Below, in pieces: positions 25,992-34,735 of a stretch of 64,000 nucleotides of DNA. Source of the stretch: OLB6 sp964620125 (GTDB lineage: Bacteria > Bacteroidota > Ignavibacteria > Kapaibacteriales > Kapaibacteriaceae); assembly GCA_964620125.1 (NCBI GenBank), contig CAZUGQ010000005.1, positions 62,001 through 126,000 of the forward strand, written 5' to 3'. Position numbers and translations under genes: made by a program. The stretch's first letter is position 1. Every line of letters begins with the position of its first letter. Below the pieces are notes generated by a model that was not told the origin of the DNA, searched no databases, and worked only from the letters and a program-made list of their open reading frames with translations.

Positions 25992-26352
25992 TGGAGATGC
26001 CGGGAGTCGAACCCGGGTCCGAAACAACTTCACCGAAGCCTACCACGCGCGTCTTTGGTCTACAGGTTCTCGCAGATCAGGTTACCGACCAACAGGTCCA
26101 TCTCTGCCAGCGTCAGTGAGGTCTCGCGTTACACCCTGAGGCACGGTTTCACGCCAGCCAATTTTAGGGCAACACCGGATTTCCGGGCAATTGGCAACCT
26201 GGAGTCCGATGGCATGGGCGCTAGATTAAGCGGCCATGCGATAACCGAAGTTATCGCCAGTTGTTTTTCGCCAGTTGTATTAACGAGCTCCACCAGCGTA
26301 GCTCGGCGCGCATCTTCGAGATCCGATGTCCCGTCGAAGCCGGTACATCCCC
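25992..26352 (-). ncRNA. ssrA: Transfer-messenger RNA (tmRNA, SsrA)
   Basis: 361-nt minus-strand RNA that rescues stalled ribosomes. The 5' end GGGGATGTACCGGCTTCGAC pairs with the 3' end CATCTCC to form a 7-bp acceptor stem (one G-U); the T arm GGGTTCGACTCCC precedes it. CCA is not encoded. The one-piece gene contains the tag reading frame at 26258-26226. Pseudoknot-like paired segments lie between tag and 3' end but were not traced in full. No smpB is in the window. The region is otherwise free of genes; long ORFs across it are artefacts. Confidence 0.95.
26226..26258 (-). other. tmRNA proteolysis-tag reading frame (GDNFGYRMAA-stop)
   Basis: Inside the tmRNA, codons GGC GAT AAC TTC GGT TAT CGC ATG GCC GCT TAA encode GDNFGYRMAA. 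The tag starts with Gly, as in Bacteroidota tags such as GENNYALAA, and ends in the hydrophobic-Ala-Ala degron read by ClpXP. Choice of resume codon is inference: the preceding in-frame codons are open back to a TAA. Confidence 0.8.
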
Positions 26353-26360
26353 GAGTGACA

Positions 26361-26385
26361 CAAAAATACCCCGAAAACAGGGTAC
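26361..26385 (-). promoter_or_regulatory. Hairpin plus T-tract: ispH terminator and/or tmRNA promoter
   Basis: On the minus strand TACCC-(8 nt)-GGGTA is followed by TTTTTG, the shape of a weak intrinsic terminator 57 nt after the ispH stop. The same bases contain TATTTTTG (26368-26361), a perfect TAnnTTTG box 8 nt upstream of the tmRNA 5' end. Sequence alone cannot say which role applies; both could. Confidence 0.5.
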
Positions 26386-26441
26386 CTCTTGTCGTTAGCA
26401 CACGTAAGACGTTCAACGCACCTTGTATCGTGTGTGGCCAC

Positions 26442-27350
26442 CTACACGTTGGCACTGGCTGCAAGCTGTTGCAGATAGTCCCGCACCTCCTCCATATACC
26501 ACTGCGGTGTACTCGTGGCACCACTAATGCCAACGTTCTCTGCACCTTCGATCCAGGCCGGATCCAGTTCGGAAAGTTCTTCGATGAAGTATGTGTTCGG
26601 ATTGGCGGCCTTGGCCACGTTGTAGAGCACCTTACCGTTGCTTGATGCTCGGCCTGCAACAAAGATCACCACATCCTGGCTGGCTGCGAATCGGGCTAAT
26701 TGGTCTTCCCTACCACTCACCTGACCGCAGATGGTATCCTTTGCATGAAACTCGGTGGCGATATGCTCCATGGTGTCAACTTCGAACTCGGCAATCCGTG
26801 CTTTGAGCGCATCCCGGATGGTAAGAAACGTAGGTCTGTCCATGGTGGTTTGTGAAAACAACACCGTTTTCCTGGACAGATCTACATTCTCCAAGGCTTC
26901 TTCAACGGTGAGTACAACCACGCACTGATCTCGAACTACGCCACGCACGCCAAGCACCTCCGCGTGGTTCTTCTTCCCGAAAATCACGATCTGATAGCCC
27001 TGATCCCAAAACTTGCGTACACGTTCCTGAAGCTTGGTTACCACTGGACACGTTGCATCGATCAACTCAATACCGTGTTCCAATGCAGAGCGATACGTGG
27101 AAGGGGGCTCTCCATGTGCGCGAATGATCACCTTTGCACCAGAATGGGCAATGGCAGGAAAGTCCTCTATCGAAATGGTTTTGAGCCCCTTTGCTTCCAG
27201 CCTCTCGATTTCGCGCGGGTTGTGGATGATAGGACCCAACACATACACGTTATCCTTCCGGTTGTGCTGTTCGAGGCTTACTTCGGCAATCTGCACGGTG
27301 CGTACTACGCCCCAGCAGAAGCCACTCTGTGTATCGATACTAACATTCAT
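26442..27350 (-). CDS. ispH: 4-hydroxy-3-methylbut-2-enyl diphosphate reductase
   Basis: 302-aa [4Fe-4S] enzyme making IPP and DMAPP in the last step of the MEP isoprenoid pathway. The three cluster cysteines are in SGFCWGV (residue 12), DATCPVV (~96) and DTICGQV (~190); the catalytic His/Glu region RAHGEPP and the SGATSTP motif near the C-terminus are intact. Length and N-terminus match the Bacteroidota/Chlorobi form. Runs in the same direction as cmk, 54 nt downstream of it, and is probably co-transcribed. An AGGGGGCT octamer lies at 27102 (plus strand). Confidence 0.97.
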   Translation of the reverse strand: MNVSIDTQSGFCWGVVRTVQIAEVSLEQHNRKDNVYVLGPIIHNPREIERLEAKGLKTISIEDFPAIAHSGAKVIIRAHGEPPSTYRSALEHGIELIDATCPVVTKLQERVRKFWDQGYQIVIFGKKNHAEVLGVRGVVRDQCVVVLTVEEALENVDLSRKTVLFSQTTMDRPTFLTIRDALKARIAEFEVDTMEHIATEFHAKDTICGQVSGREDQLARFAASQDVVIFVAGRASSNGKVLYNVAKAANPNTYFIEELSELDPAWIEGAENVGISGATSTPQWYMEEVRDYLQQLAASANV

Positions 27351-27404
27351 GCTTGTTGTAAACGATCAGGACATGCGAAGAGTTCGGAGACCAATGCTGG
27401 ATGA

Positions 27405-28106
27405 CTAAAGTTGCAGGTACCGATTCACCAGAGCTGCAGTGCGCTGATAGTCGTGCACAAGCTTCAGGATGGCCTCCACCTGCTGGTCAACCGTAAGATT
27501 GGTGGTATCCAACACGGTAGCACCTTCTGGCTTGATGAGTGGGCCTTCCTGCCGTGATGCATCCATTGCGTCACGAGCTTCTATCTGTGCTCGCAGTTCG
27601 TCGAGCCCTACGTCAATGCCTGCTTGTTTTAGGTCCGCATGCCTGCGCCGCGTTCGCTCTTCGATGTCGGCAACCAGAAACACCTTTACTTGTGCATTGG
27701 GAAACACGACACTGCCAATGTCACGGCCATCCATGACGATACCCCCATGAAGGCCAAGCTCACGCTGACGCATAACCATGTGCTGGCGTACGGAGTGCAA
27801 CGAGCTAACCTGGCTTACAAGGGCTGTTACTTCAGGCCGACGGATGTCGTGACTTACGTCGATTCCGTTCACAAACGTTAGCTGGCCATCTGGCGTTGGG
27901 GTAAGGCTTATCCTCAAACCTTTGCACAGCTCGTCCATGGCCTGTTCCGTTATGGGAGTACCAGTACGCAAAGCCATGAGAGTAACTGCGCGGTACATGG
28001 CACCAGTGTCGATGTACGTATACCCCAGTGCCTGAGCAAGCCGGCGGGCAGTGGTGGACTTTCCTGCCCCGGCTGGTCCGTCGATGGTTACCACGATGGG
28101 AGTCAC
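27405..28106 (-). CDS. cmk: Cytidylate kinase
   Basis: 233-aa enzyme phosphorylating CMP/dCMP with ATP. The P-loop is IDGPAGAGKSTTAR from residue ~7, the CMP-binding part is MDGRDIGSVVFP, and the Arg-rich lid is EERTRRRHADLK. Start GTG 28106 gives the standard N-terminus; a longer ORF to 28283 would add 59 residues of no similarity. A TATCTTTG box ends 4 nt before the GTG, so the transcript may be leaderless. Divergent from phnC. Confidence 0.95.
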   Translation of the reverse strand: MTPIVVTIDGPAGAGKSTTARRLAQALGYTYIDTGAMYRAVTLMALRTGTPITEQAMDELCKGLRISLTPTPDGQLTFVNGIDVSHDIRRPEVTALVSQVSSLHSVRQHMVMRQRELGLHGGIVMDGRDIGSVVFPNAQVKVFLVADIEERTRRRHADLKQAGIDVGLDELRAQIEARDAMDASRQEGPLIKPEGATVLDTTNLTVDQQVEAILKLVHDYQRTAALVNRYLQL

Positions 28107-28110
28107 GGAG

Positions 28111-28118
28111 CAAAGATA
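28111..28118 (-). promoter_or_regulatory. -7 promoter box TATCTTTG abutting the cmk start
   Basis: Perfect TAnnTTTG on the minus strand, 4 nt from GTG 28106. A TTTG occurs about 15 nt upstream, shorter than the usual 19-21. Confidence 0.45.
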
Positions 28119-28225
28119 TGCCTCATGCCTTCTCAAATGGTGATGCGGAACGGGGGGTGGAAGTTGTTGGTATTCTTGCCTACGGTTTGCTGATTTCTGC
28201 CTACCTGGAGGAAGGGCCTGCGTGA

Positions 28226-28233
28226 TAGCTTTG
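28226..28233 (+). promoter_or_regulatory. -7 promoter box TAGCTTTG abutting the phnC start
   Basis: Perfect TAnnTTTG with four nt (CCGC) before ATG 28238; no Shine-Dalgarno fits between box and start, so a leaderless mRNA is predicted. Confidence 0.45.
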
Positions 28234-28237
28234 CCGC

Positions 28238-28996
28238 ATGAGCCCGCTTGTTCGTCTGGTTGATGTTTCCCACACCTATGCAAACGGATTCACGGCACTA
28301 AGGAACGTGAATCTAACCGTTTCCCGGGGGGAGTTCCTCGTAGTGATTGGTCTCTCAGGAAGTGGCAAGAGTACTCTGATGCGAACAGTGAACCGGCTTG
28401 TTGAACCGTCGGCTGGACAGGTTTTGTTTGATGGTGTTGATGTTTCGCACGTGAAGGGTGAACACCTGCGCAAACATCGTGCACGTATTGGCATGATATT
28501 CCAACACTTCAACCTGATAGACCGGCATCCGGTACTGGCCAACGTACTGTACGGTGGCTTGGGTACGATGACGTCTGTAGCTGCCATTACTGGGCGCTTC
28601 ACGGATGAGCAGAAGGCTTATGCTATGGAAATGCTTGGCAGAGTTGGAATTGCCGACAAGGCAACCAATCGGGCGGATGCCCTATCGGGTGGACAACAGC
28701 AACGAGTAGCAATAGCACGTGCCCTTATGCAGCGGCCGCAACTCCTGTTAGCAGACGAGCCGGTAGCGTCGCTTGACCCGGCAACGGCTCATCAGGTGAT
28801 GGATCACCTTGAAGCAATCAACAAAGAGTTTGGAACAACGGTGGTGTGCAATCTTCACTTCCTATCCTTGGTACGCCGGTATGCAACCCGTGTGGTGGCA
28901 CTCCGCGCTGGCGAGGTGGTGTTCGAAGGAAAACCAGAGGAGATTACGGACACATGGTTCCGCACCATTTATGGTGCAGATGCGGAGATGGTATGA
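28238..28996 (+). CDS. phnC: PhnC-type phosphonate/phosphate ABC transporter ATP-binding protein
   Basis: 252-aa ABC ATPase. Walker A GLSGSGKST near residue 38, signature LSGGQQQRVAIARAL near 150, Walker B LLLADEPVASLDP near 168. The MIFQHFNLIDRHPVLANVL stretch with its conserved helical insert is typical of PhnC rather than generic importers. It powers a binding-protein-dependent importer at the inner membrane. The stop overlaps the start of phnE (ATGA). The periplasmic binding protein PhnD is not encoded beside it, so substrate assignment (phosphonate, phosphite or phosphate ester) is by family only. Confidence 0.88.
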   Translation: MSPLVRLVDVSHTYANGFTALRNVNLTVSRGEFLVVIGLSGSGKSTLMRTVNRLVEPSAGQVLFDGVDVSHVKGEHLRKHRARIGMIFQHFNLIDRHPVLANVLYGGLGTMTSVAAITGRFTDEQKAYAMEMLGRVGIADKATNRADALSGGQQQRVAIARALMQRPQLLLADEPVASLDPATAHQVMDHLEAINKEFGTTVVCNLHFLSLVRRYATRVVALRAGEVVFEGKPEEITDTWFRTIYGADAEMV

Positions 28997-30015
28997 ACAC
29001 TACTCATCGTGCACCTCGATTGGCAATTATACTGCTTGATGCAGTGGTGGGTGCCTACGTGGGCGCTATGGCGTGCAGAGTTGTAGTTCCTGGATTAGCA
29101 AATACCACTCCTACGGAGTTTGGCGCAGTGGATGCTATCGTTATCCTGAGTCTTGCTGGTTTGTGTGCCTTCATGTCTGCAATCAATTCGGCCAGCGTGG
29201 GTCAGCTTCTTCTTACTGGCACACTTCCGCCAAAGCCCCTTGCTCAAACACTCACAAAACATCTTGGATGGATTGTCCTCACCACCTCCATCATTGGCGG
29301 GTGGATTATCACAGACATTTCTCCTATAGAATTTCTATCCGGCGAGGGTCTTGCCGGTGCAGGGCGCATATTCAAGGCGTTGGCATCGCCGAACTTCGAT
29401 ATCATTGGCGAAGCTTTGCAAGCCATGGTGGTTACCATCTTTACGGCCTTCATGGCAACCATTGTTGCCGTACCGGTTGCCTTCCTGCTGGCGTTTCCTG
29501 CTGCGCGCAACGTGATGTCGGCAAACGCACGTGAGCGCACCGTGTATGCCGTTCTGCGGGCTTTGCTGAACATAGTTCGATCCATGGAACCCATCATCTG
29601 GGCCATTATTTTCAGTGTATGGGTTGGCATCGGTCCGTTTGCCGGGATGCTGGCACTCGTAGTTCACACGATTGCGTCGCTAGCAAAGCTGTACTCCGAA
29701 CAGATCGAGAACGTGTCCGACGGGCCCATCGAGGCTATCGAGGCAACGGGTGCCACTCGGCTTCAGGTGTTGTGGTTTGCTGTTGTGCCACAGTGTGTGT
29801 TGCCGTTTCTCTCGTATACCATCTACCGTTGGGATATCAACGTTCGTATGGCCACGATTATCGGCTTTGTTGGCGGCGGAGGCATTGGAACGCTACTTAC
29901 TCAATACCAGGGCTTGAGTCGATATCAGGAGGTTGGTACGCTTGTCATCGTGATCACCTTGGTGGTCTGGCTACTCGATGTGGCCAGTGCCAGGGTAAGG
30001 GAGGTTCTCAAGTAG
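28993..30015 (+). CDS. phnE: PhnE-type ABC transporter permease
   Basis: 340-aa inner-membrane permease with about seven helices. The transport-domain EAA loop is EAIEATGATRLQVLWFAVVP near residue 255, and the C-terminal GFVGGGGIGTLLTQ stretch is characteristic of PhnE. It partners the ATPase encoded just upstream, with which it is translationally coupled by a 4-nt overlap. The long N-terminal extension with two or three extra helices is larger than in E. coli PhnE. ATG 28993 is chosen over the longer frame from 28846, which would run through phnC. Confidence 0.87.
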   Translation: MNTTHRAPRLAIILLDAVVGAYVGAMACRVVVPGLANTTPTEFGAVDAIVILSLAGLCAFMSAINSASVGQLLLTGTLPPKPLAQTLTKHLGWIVLTTSIIGGWIITDISPIEFLSGEGLAGAGRIFKALASPNFDIIGEALQAMVVTIFTAFMATIVAVPVAFLLAFPAARNVMSANARERTVYAVLRALLNIVRSMEPIIWAIIFSVWVGIGPFAGMLALVVHTIASLAKLYSEQIENVSDGPIEAIEATGATRLQVLWFAVVPQCVLPFLSYTIYRWDINVRMATIIGFVGGGGIGTLLTQYQGLSRYQEVGTLVIVITLVVWLLDVASARVREVLK

Positions 30016-30061
30016 ACGTATCTTTCGGAATTCCGTTCACGAGTTCACAACAGGATATTCT

Positions 30062-30934
30062 GTGCTCAGACACCCGGCGGACATCCGCACGCTGATTTAC
30101 ATTGTTGTTACTACAGGCCTCTTCGTGTACCAGTGGCTTCAGCCGTCGTTTAACGTCTGGTTATGGCTGCTGTTCCTCTACCTTTCCGTGGCTGTTACAG
30201 TGATTGCTCACAATCACAATCACCTGCCCGTGTTCCGACCCAAGTGGTTGAATGTTCTTCTTGACTACTGGCTTACGGTGTTTTACGGTTTCCCGGCGTT
30301 TGCCTGGATCCCAACGCACAACCTTAACCACCACATGCTTAACAACAAGGAAGGCGACTTCACGCTCACCTATCGGCTTACGGAGCAGAACCACTTGATG
30401 ATGCTTTTGTTGTATCCGGCAATGAGTTCTTATCACCAGCAGCGTCCGATCATGGATTACCTTAAGAAGCTATGGCGTGGTAACAAGGGCAAGTTCTGGC
30501 TGGCGTTCGGACAATACATCTTCCTTGCTGCGTGGGCAGTGTTCTTTTTTGTTCTGGACTGGCAGAAGTTTCTGCTCTATGTGCTGATACCAACGCAGGT
30601 AGGTTTGTTCAGTGTTCTTGTGTTCAACTACCTTCAGCATGTGCATGCCGACGAAGAGTCTGACTATAATCACAGTCGAAACTTTCTAGGTTTTGTGAAT
30701 CCACTGCTCTTCAACAATGGCTACCACACGGTACATCACATGCGAGCCGGAACACATTGGAGCGAAACGCCAGAAAAGCACAAGGAGATCGAGCACCTGA
30801 TCAACCCTGTGTTGGTGGAACGAAGTCTGTTCTGGTATCTGCTGCGTGTGTACGTTCTGGCGCTCTTCGTACCGAAGTATCGGTCTCACTCGATGCGCTT
30901 GGACAGACTACAACGCCAGTCGGCAAGCGTATGA
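30062..30934 (+). CDS. Membrane fatty acid desaturase family protein
   Basis: 290-aa di-iron membrane enzyme candidate. The three histidine boxes are visible: HNHNH near residue 50, HNLNHH near 88 and HTVHH near 222, spaced by hydrophobic segments as in acyl-lipid desaturases/hydroxylases. It would insert a double bond or hydroxyl into membrane acyl chains using ferredoxin or cytochrome electrons; fnr at the window start could supply them (inference). Start GTG 30062 has no strong ribosome-binding site. It overlaps the following small gene by 4 nt. Confidence 0.85.
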   Translation: MLRHPADIRTLIYIVVTTGLFVYQWLQPSFNVWLWLLFLYLSVAVTVIAHNHNHLPVFRPKWLNVLLDYWLTVFYGFPAFAWIPTHNLNHHMLNNKEGDFTLTYRLTEQNHLMMLLLYPAMSSYHQQRPIMDYLKKLWRGNKGKFWLAFGQYIFLAAWAVFFFVLDWQKFLLYVLIPTQVGLFSVLVFNYLQHVHADEESDYNHSRNFLGFVNPLLFNNGYHTVHHMRAGTHWSETPEKHKEIEHLINPVLVERSLFWYLLRVYVLALFVPKYRSHSMRLDRLQRQSASV

Positions 30935-31203
30935 GCACGATTAAGCGTACAGTGAAGACCCACCGTGATGCGAGCTCGATGAAGGAATTCATCAGCACAG
31001 AGATCCTTACGCACATGGCCATTGCCACACTGCTGCCAAATCATCATTGGGATGGTAACACGCTGCATGCATCCGGTCCACTGGGCAAGGGAACGGTTAT
31101 CGTGAGAGACTTCGAGGTAGAGGTGGATATTGCACTTTCAGCGATGGGTGCAGCAGCACAATCCACGATTGAAAGCAGACTACTGCAAGCCTTGAATGAA
31201 TGA
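30931..31203 (+). CDS. Small PHA-system-like (granule-region) protein
   Basis: 90-aa protein, ATG 30931 overlapping the desaturase stop (ATGA). The pattern WDGNTLHASGPLGKGTVIV, then EVEVDIALS and a C-terminal ESRLLQAL helix, resembles the polyhydroxyalkanoic-acid-system family PF09650, whose molecular role is unclear. No PHA synthase or phasin is in the window, so involvement in storage granules is not supported by context. Coupling to the desaturase suggests a lipid-related or membrane-adjacent role. Confidence 0.6.
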   Translation: MSTIKRTVKTHRDASSMKEFISTEILTHMAIATLLPNHHWDGNTLHASGPLGKGTVIVRDFEVEVDIALSAMGAAAQSTIESRLLQALNE

Positions 31204-31283
31204 GTGAATTTGCTGGGAACACCGTTCTCCCGTCACGCGGCACACCGTTGCACCCACACTAGCCTATCGTTGCATTCGCGCCC

Positions 31284-34200
31284 GTGTTCGTCCATCTCCA
31301 TAATCACACCTACTTCTCGCTTCTCGACGCAGCAGCATCACCGGAGCAGCTTATCAGTGCTGCCGTGGCTGATGGTCAGAAAGCACTTGCCATCACCGAT
31401 CACGGTGTGATGTTCGGCTGTTTTGAGTTTTACCGCAAAGCCAAGAAGGCTGGCATAAAACCGATCATCGGCGTCGAGGCCTATCTGGCCGTGCGTAAGC
31501 ACACAGATCGTGAACGTATAGACACCAGCGGCACCCAGCGCAACTACTATCATCTTGTGCTGTTGGCAAAGAATCAGCAGGGCTACCGAAACCTGATGAA
31601 GCTTACCTCCATCGGTCATAGCCGAGGTTTCTACTACAAGCCACGAATAGACTTCGACCTTTTGCGGCAGCACCACGAAGGGCTCATTGCTACCTCTGCC
31701 TGTTTGGCTGGACCGATCAATGCTCCACTCCTTGCAGGAGATGTGGAACTGGCAAAGAAGAATGCAATCACGCTCAAAGAAATCTTCGGTTCGGATTTCT
31801 ACGTGGAGTTGCAGGATCATGGATTGCCGCAGGATCGGATCGTCCTGGACCAGGCACCACGCTTGGCTCGCGAATTAGGCATCAAGCTTGTGGTAACCAA
31901 TGACGCACATTACGTTGTGAAGGATCACGCAGTAGCGCACAACGTTCTGTTGCACATCACCCGCGACGCCTCATTTGGCAAAGAGTCTGGATTCGACGTC
32001 AAACGCGACCTGCGGTATCGAGTGCCCGAGATGTACCTGAAAACACAGGACGAGATGAAGTCGCTGTTCAAGGAATATCCCGAAGGCATTGAGAGCACCG
32101 TTGAAATCGCCGAAAAAATAGATCTGGACATTCCCACGCAGTTGCAGATGCCTCAGTTCCCCATCCCTGAGGACAGTGATGCAACCACACTAGAGGACTA
32201 CCTCGAGGAGTTAACGCTACTCGGTCTGCAGGATCGATATCAGGTGCTTACCTCGGAAATCCTCGACAGAGTTCACTTCGAGCTATCGGTAATCAAACGC
32301 ATGGGGTATGCCGGCTACTTCCTCATCGTGCAGGATTTCATTCGTGCTGCTCGCTCCATGGGTGTTCGTGTGGGCCCGGGAAGGGGCTCTGCCGCAGGAT
32401 CACTTGTTGCGTATGCTTTGCGCATCACCGACATCGATCCACTGAAGTACGACTTGCTCTTTGAGAGATTCCTGAACCCGGATCGTGTGTCCATGCCGGA
32501 TATCGACGTGGATTTTTCTGACGACAAGCGCGACCGGGTTATTGAGTATGTGAAGAAGAAGTATGGAGCAGAATCCGTAGCACAAATCATCACCTTCGGC
32601 ACACTCAGTTCGAGAGCCGTGCTAAAGGATGTTGGGCGTGTACTGGGAGTAGACCTCAGCACGATTAATGCGATTACGGAAAAAATACCCGTTGTACTTG
32701 GTAAGGTCGCGCCATTGGCTGAAGCGCTCGAGTTGCCCGAACTGCGTTGGGTTAAGAACTCCGATGACCAGCGCATCAAGGATCTCATTCAATACAGCTT
32801 GGTGCTCGAAGGCACTGCCCGTAACAGTTCCCTACACGCCGCGGGGGTTGTGATTGCTCCCGGACCTATTTCTGACTATGTGCCGGTGTATCAAACACCT
32901 CAAACGGAGCCGGCTACACAGTACAACATGAAGGATCTTGAGGAAGCCGGTCTGCTGAAGATGGACTTCCTTGGCTTGCGCACACTGAGTATCATCGACA
33001 ACACGCTGGAGCAGGTTCGACAGAGAACCGGCGAAGTGATTGACTTGGATGCCATCCCTTTCGACGATCCGGACGTCTATGCCATGTTCGGCCGCGGACA
33101 AACCACCGCCGTCTTTCAGTTTGAAAGTGAGCCCATGCAGGATGCCATGAGGAAGCTCCAGCCAAAAGCGTTGGACGACCTCATTGCCATGAACGCGCTC
33201 TACCGGCCGGGCCCGATGGATAACATTCCGGACTTCATAGAGCGCAGGCATGGTCGGAAGACCATCGAATACCTGCATCCGCTCATGGAGCCTATTCTGA
33301 ACAAGACGTACGGCGTGATTGTGTACCAGGAGCAGGTGATGCAGCTTGTGCAAACACTTGCCGGGTTCACGCTAGCTCAAGCTGACCTTATGCGGCGAGC
33401 CATGGGCAAGAAAGATGAGAAGCTCATGGCCGAGCAGCGCGTGAAGTTTGTGGAAGGGGCTCGAGCACATACAGGCATCGAAACAAGTCTGGCCGGGCAA
33501 ATCTTCGACCTCATCCAGAAGTTCGCACAGTATGGTTTCAACAAAAGTCACAGTGCTGCATACGCATACTTAGCCTATCAAACGGCATGGTTGAAAACGC
33601 ACTACCCGGCGGAGTTTCTTGCCGCAAACATGACGGCAGAACTTGGCGACCAAGCCAAGATTGTTGCCTTGATTGATGAAGCACGCAGATATGGGATCAC
33701 TGTAATGCCACCGGACATCAACCGGTCGCAGGCCACCTTTGTGGCGGATGGAACGATGATCTACTTTGGTATGGCGGCAATCAAGGGTGTTGGGGTATCT
33801 GCCGTAGATGCCATCGTGAAAGCTCGCGCCCAAGCCCCCTTCCAATCCATCTTTGATTTTGCAGCACGAGTAGACAGCGGTGTTGTGAACAAGCGCGTTT
33901 TGGAAGCACTGGTATGTGCTGGTGCTTTCGACGCGATGCAGAATGGGCATCGTGCTCAGTTGTATGCTGCCATCGAGACAGCGTTGGAGTATGCACGAAA
34001 GGTGCATGCAGGCGGGCAGGAGCACATGGATTCACTGTTCGGCGATGCAGAAATCTTAAAACCGATCGAGCCAACATTACCGCCCGTAGAGCCATGGCCT
34101 GAACGAGAGCGCTTACACCGCGAGAGGGAGTGCCTGAACTTCTATGTGTCTGGGCACCCTTTGCAGGCACATGCAGTAGCCGTGAACTCATTCAGCACCA

Positions 34201-34733
34201 TTAACCTTGCCAAACCCGACCCCGAGAAGAATGGGAAGACCGCTCGACTCTGTGGCTTGGTAACGGATGTGCGAACAAGACTTGACAAGCGAGAAAACAC
34301 CATCGCATTCGTGCGTGTAGAGCAGTATACCGGGTCATGCGAATGTGTATTCTGGAGCGACGCCTACCAGAAGTATCAGGGTTTGCTCAAGCCCGATGCA
34401 GTATTGGTTTTCGTAGGCAAGGTGGAGACTTCCGGACCCAACGTTAAGCTGATGGTTGACGAAGTGCTCACGTTGGAGATGGCATCAGAACGCCTTGCTC
34501 ATGGTTACGTGGTAAGGATTGATCCCAACACCGTTCGTGACGAGCATCTTGAAGCCCTGCGAAGGCGCTGCAACACTTCCGACGCCATGGGATCGCTCAC
34601 CTTTGTGGTTCAAAGGCCTGACGGATCTGCGCAGTACAACACTCTGGCCAAGATATCGGAGACGCCCGAGACGATGCAGTTCCTGTGCGAGACCTTTGGT
34701 GAGAACAATGTTCTTCTCAATGTAGAGGGATAA
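31284..34733 (+). CDS. dnaE: DNA polymerase III alpha subunit
   Basis: 1149-aa replicative polymerase of the DnaE1 class. The N-terminal PHP domain begins VHLHNHTYFSLLD with the following ITDHG motif; the polymerase active site carries GPGRGSAAGSLVAYAL and the catalytic PDIDVDF; the tau-binding/OB region is in the last ~200 residues (ARLCGLVTDVRTRLDKREN). GTG 31284 starts the conserved N-terminus directly. Immediately followed, 2 nt later, by the nucleoside transporter gene. An AGCCCCCT octamer occurs at 33833. Confidence 0.98.
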   Translation: MFVHLHNHTYFSLLDAAASPEQLISAAVADGQKALAITDHGVMFGCFEFYRKAKKAGIKPIIGVEAYLAVRKHTDRERIDTSGTQRNYYHLVLLAKNQQGYRNLMKLTSIGHSRGFYYKPRIDFDLLRQHHEGLIATSACLAGPINAPLLAGDVELAKKNAITLKEIFGSDFYVELQDHGLPQDRIVLDQAPRLARELGIKLVVTNDAHYVVKDHAVAHNVLLHITRDASFGKESGFDVKRDLRYRVPEMYLKTQDEMKSLFKEYPEGIESTVEIAEKIDLDIPTQLQMPQFPIPEDSDATTLEDYLEELTLLGLQDRYQVLTSEILDRVHFELSVIKRMGYAGYFLIVQDFIRAARSMGVRVGPGRGSAAGSLVAYALRITDIDPLKYDLLFERFLNPDRVSMPDIDVDFSDDKRDRVIEYVKKKYGAESVAQIITFGTLSSRAVLKDVGRVLGVDLSTINAITEKIPVVLGKVAPLAEALELPELRWVKNSDDQRIKDLIQYSLVLEGTARNSSLHAAGVVIAPGPISDYVPVYQTPQTEPATQYNMKDLEEAGLLKMDFLGLRTLSIIDNTLEQVRQRTGEVIDLDAIPFDDPDVYAMFGRGQTTAVFQFESEPMQDAMRKLQPKALDDLIAMNALYRPGPMDNIPDFIERRHGRKTIEYLHPLMEPILNKTYGVIVYQEQVMQLVQTLAGFTLAQADLMRRAMGKKDEKLMAEQRVKFVEGARAHTGIETSLAGQIFDLIQKFAQYGFNKSHSAAYAYLAYQTAWLKTHYPAEFLAANMTAELGDQAKIVALIDEARRYGITVMPPDINRSQATFVADGTMIYFGMAAIKGVGVSAVDAIVKARAQAPFQSIFDFAARVDSGVVNKRVLEALVCAGAFDAMQNGHRAQLYAAIETALEYARKVHAGGQEHMDSLFGDAEILKPIEPTLPPVEPWPERERLHRERECLNFYVSGHPLQAHAVAVNSFSTINLAKPDPEKNGKTARLCGLVTDVRTRLDKRENTIAFVRVEQYTGSCECVFWSDAYQKYQGLLKPDAVLVFVGKVETSGPNVKLMVDEVLTLEMASERLAHGYVVRIDPNTVRDEHLEALRRRCNTSDAMGSLTFVVQRPDGSAQYNTLAKISETPETMQFLCETFGENNVLLNVEG

Positions 34734-34735
34734 AT

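Noticed and set aside
26129..26662. Minus-strand ORF across the tmRNA (and a plus-strand ORF at 26055-26645)
   Set aside because: They run over the tmRNA acceptor stem, tag and T arm; codon use is not protein-like and the 3' part overlaps ispH.
28118..28225. 35-aa ORF between cmk and phnC (MPHAFSNGDAERGVEVVGIL...)
   Set aside because: Its ATG overlaps the cmk -7 box and it ends just before the phnC -7 box; no ribosome-binding site or similarity seen. Kept only as a remote possibility.
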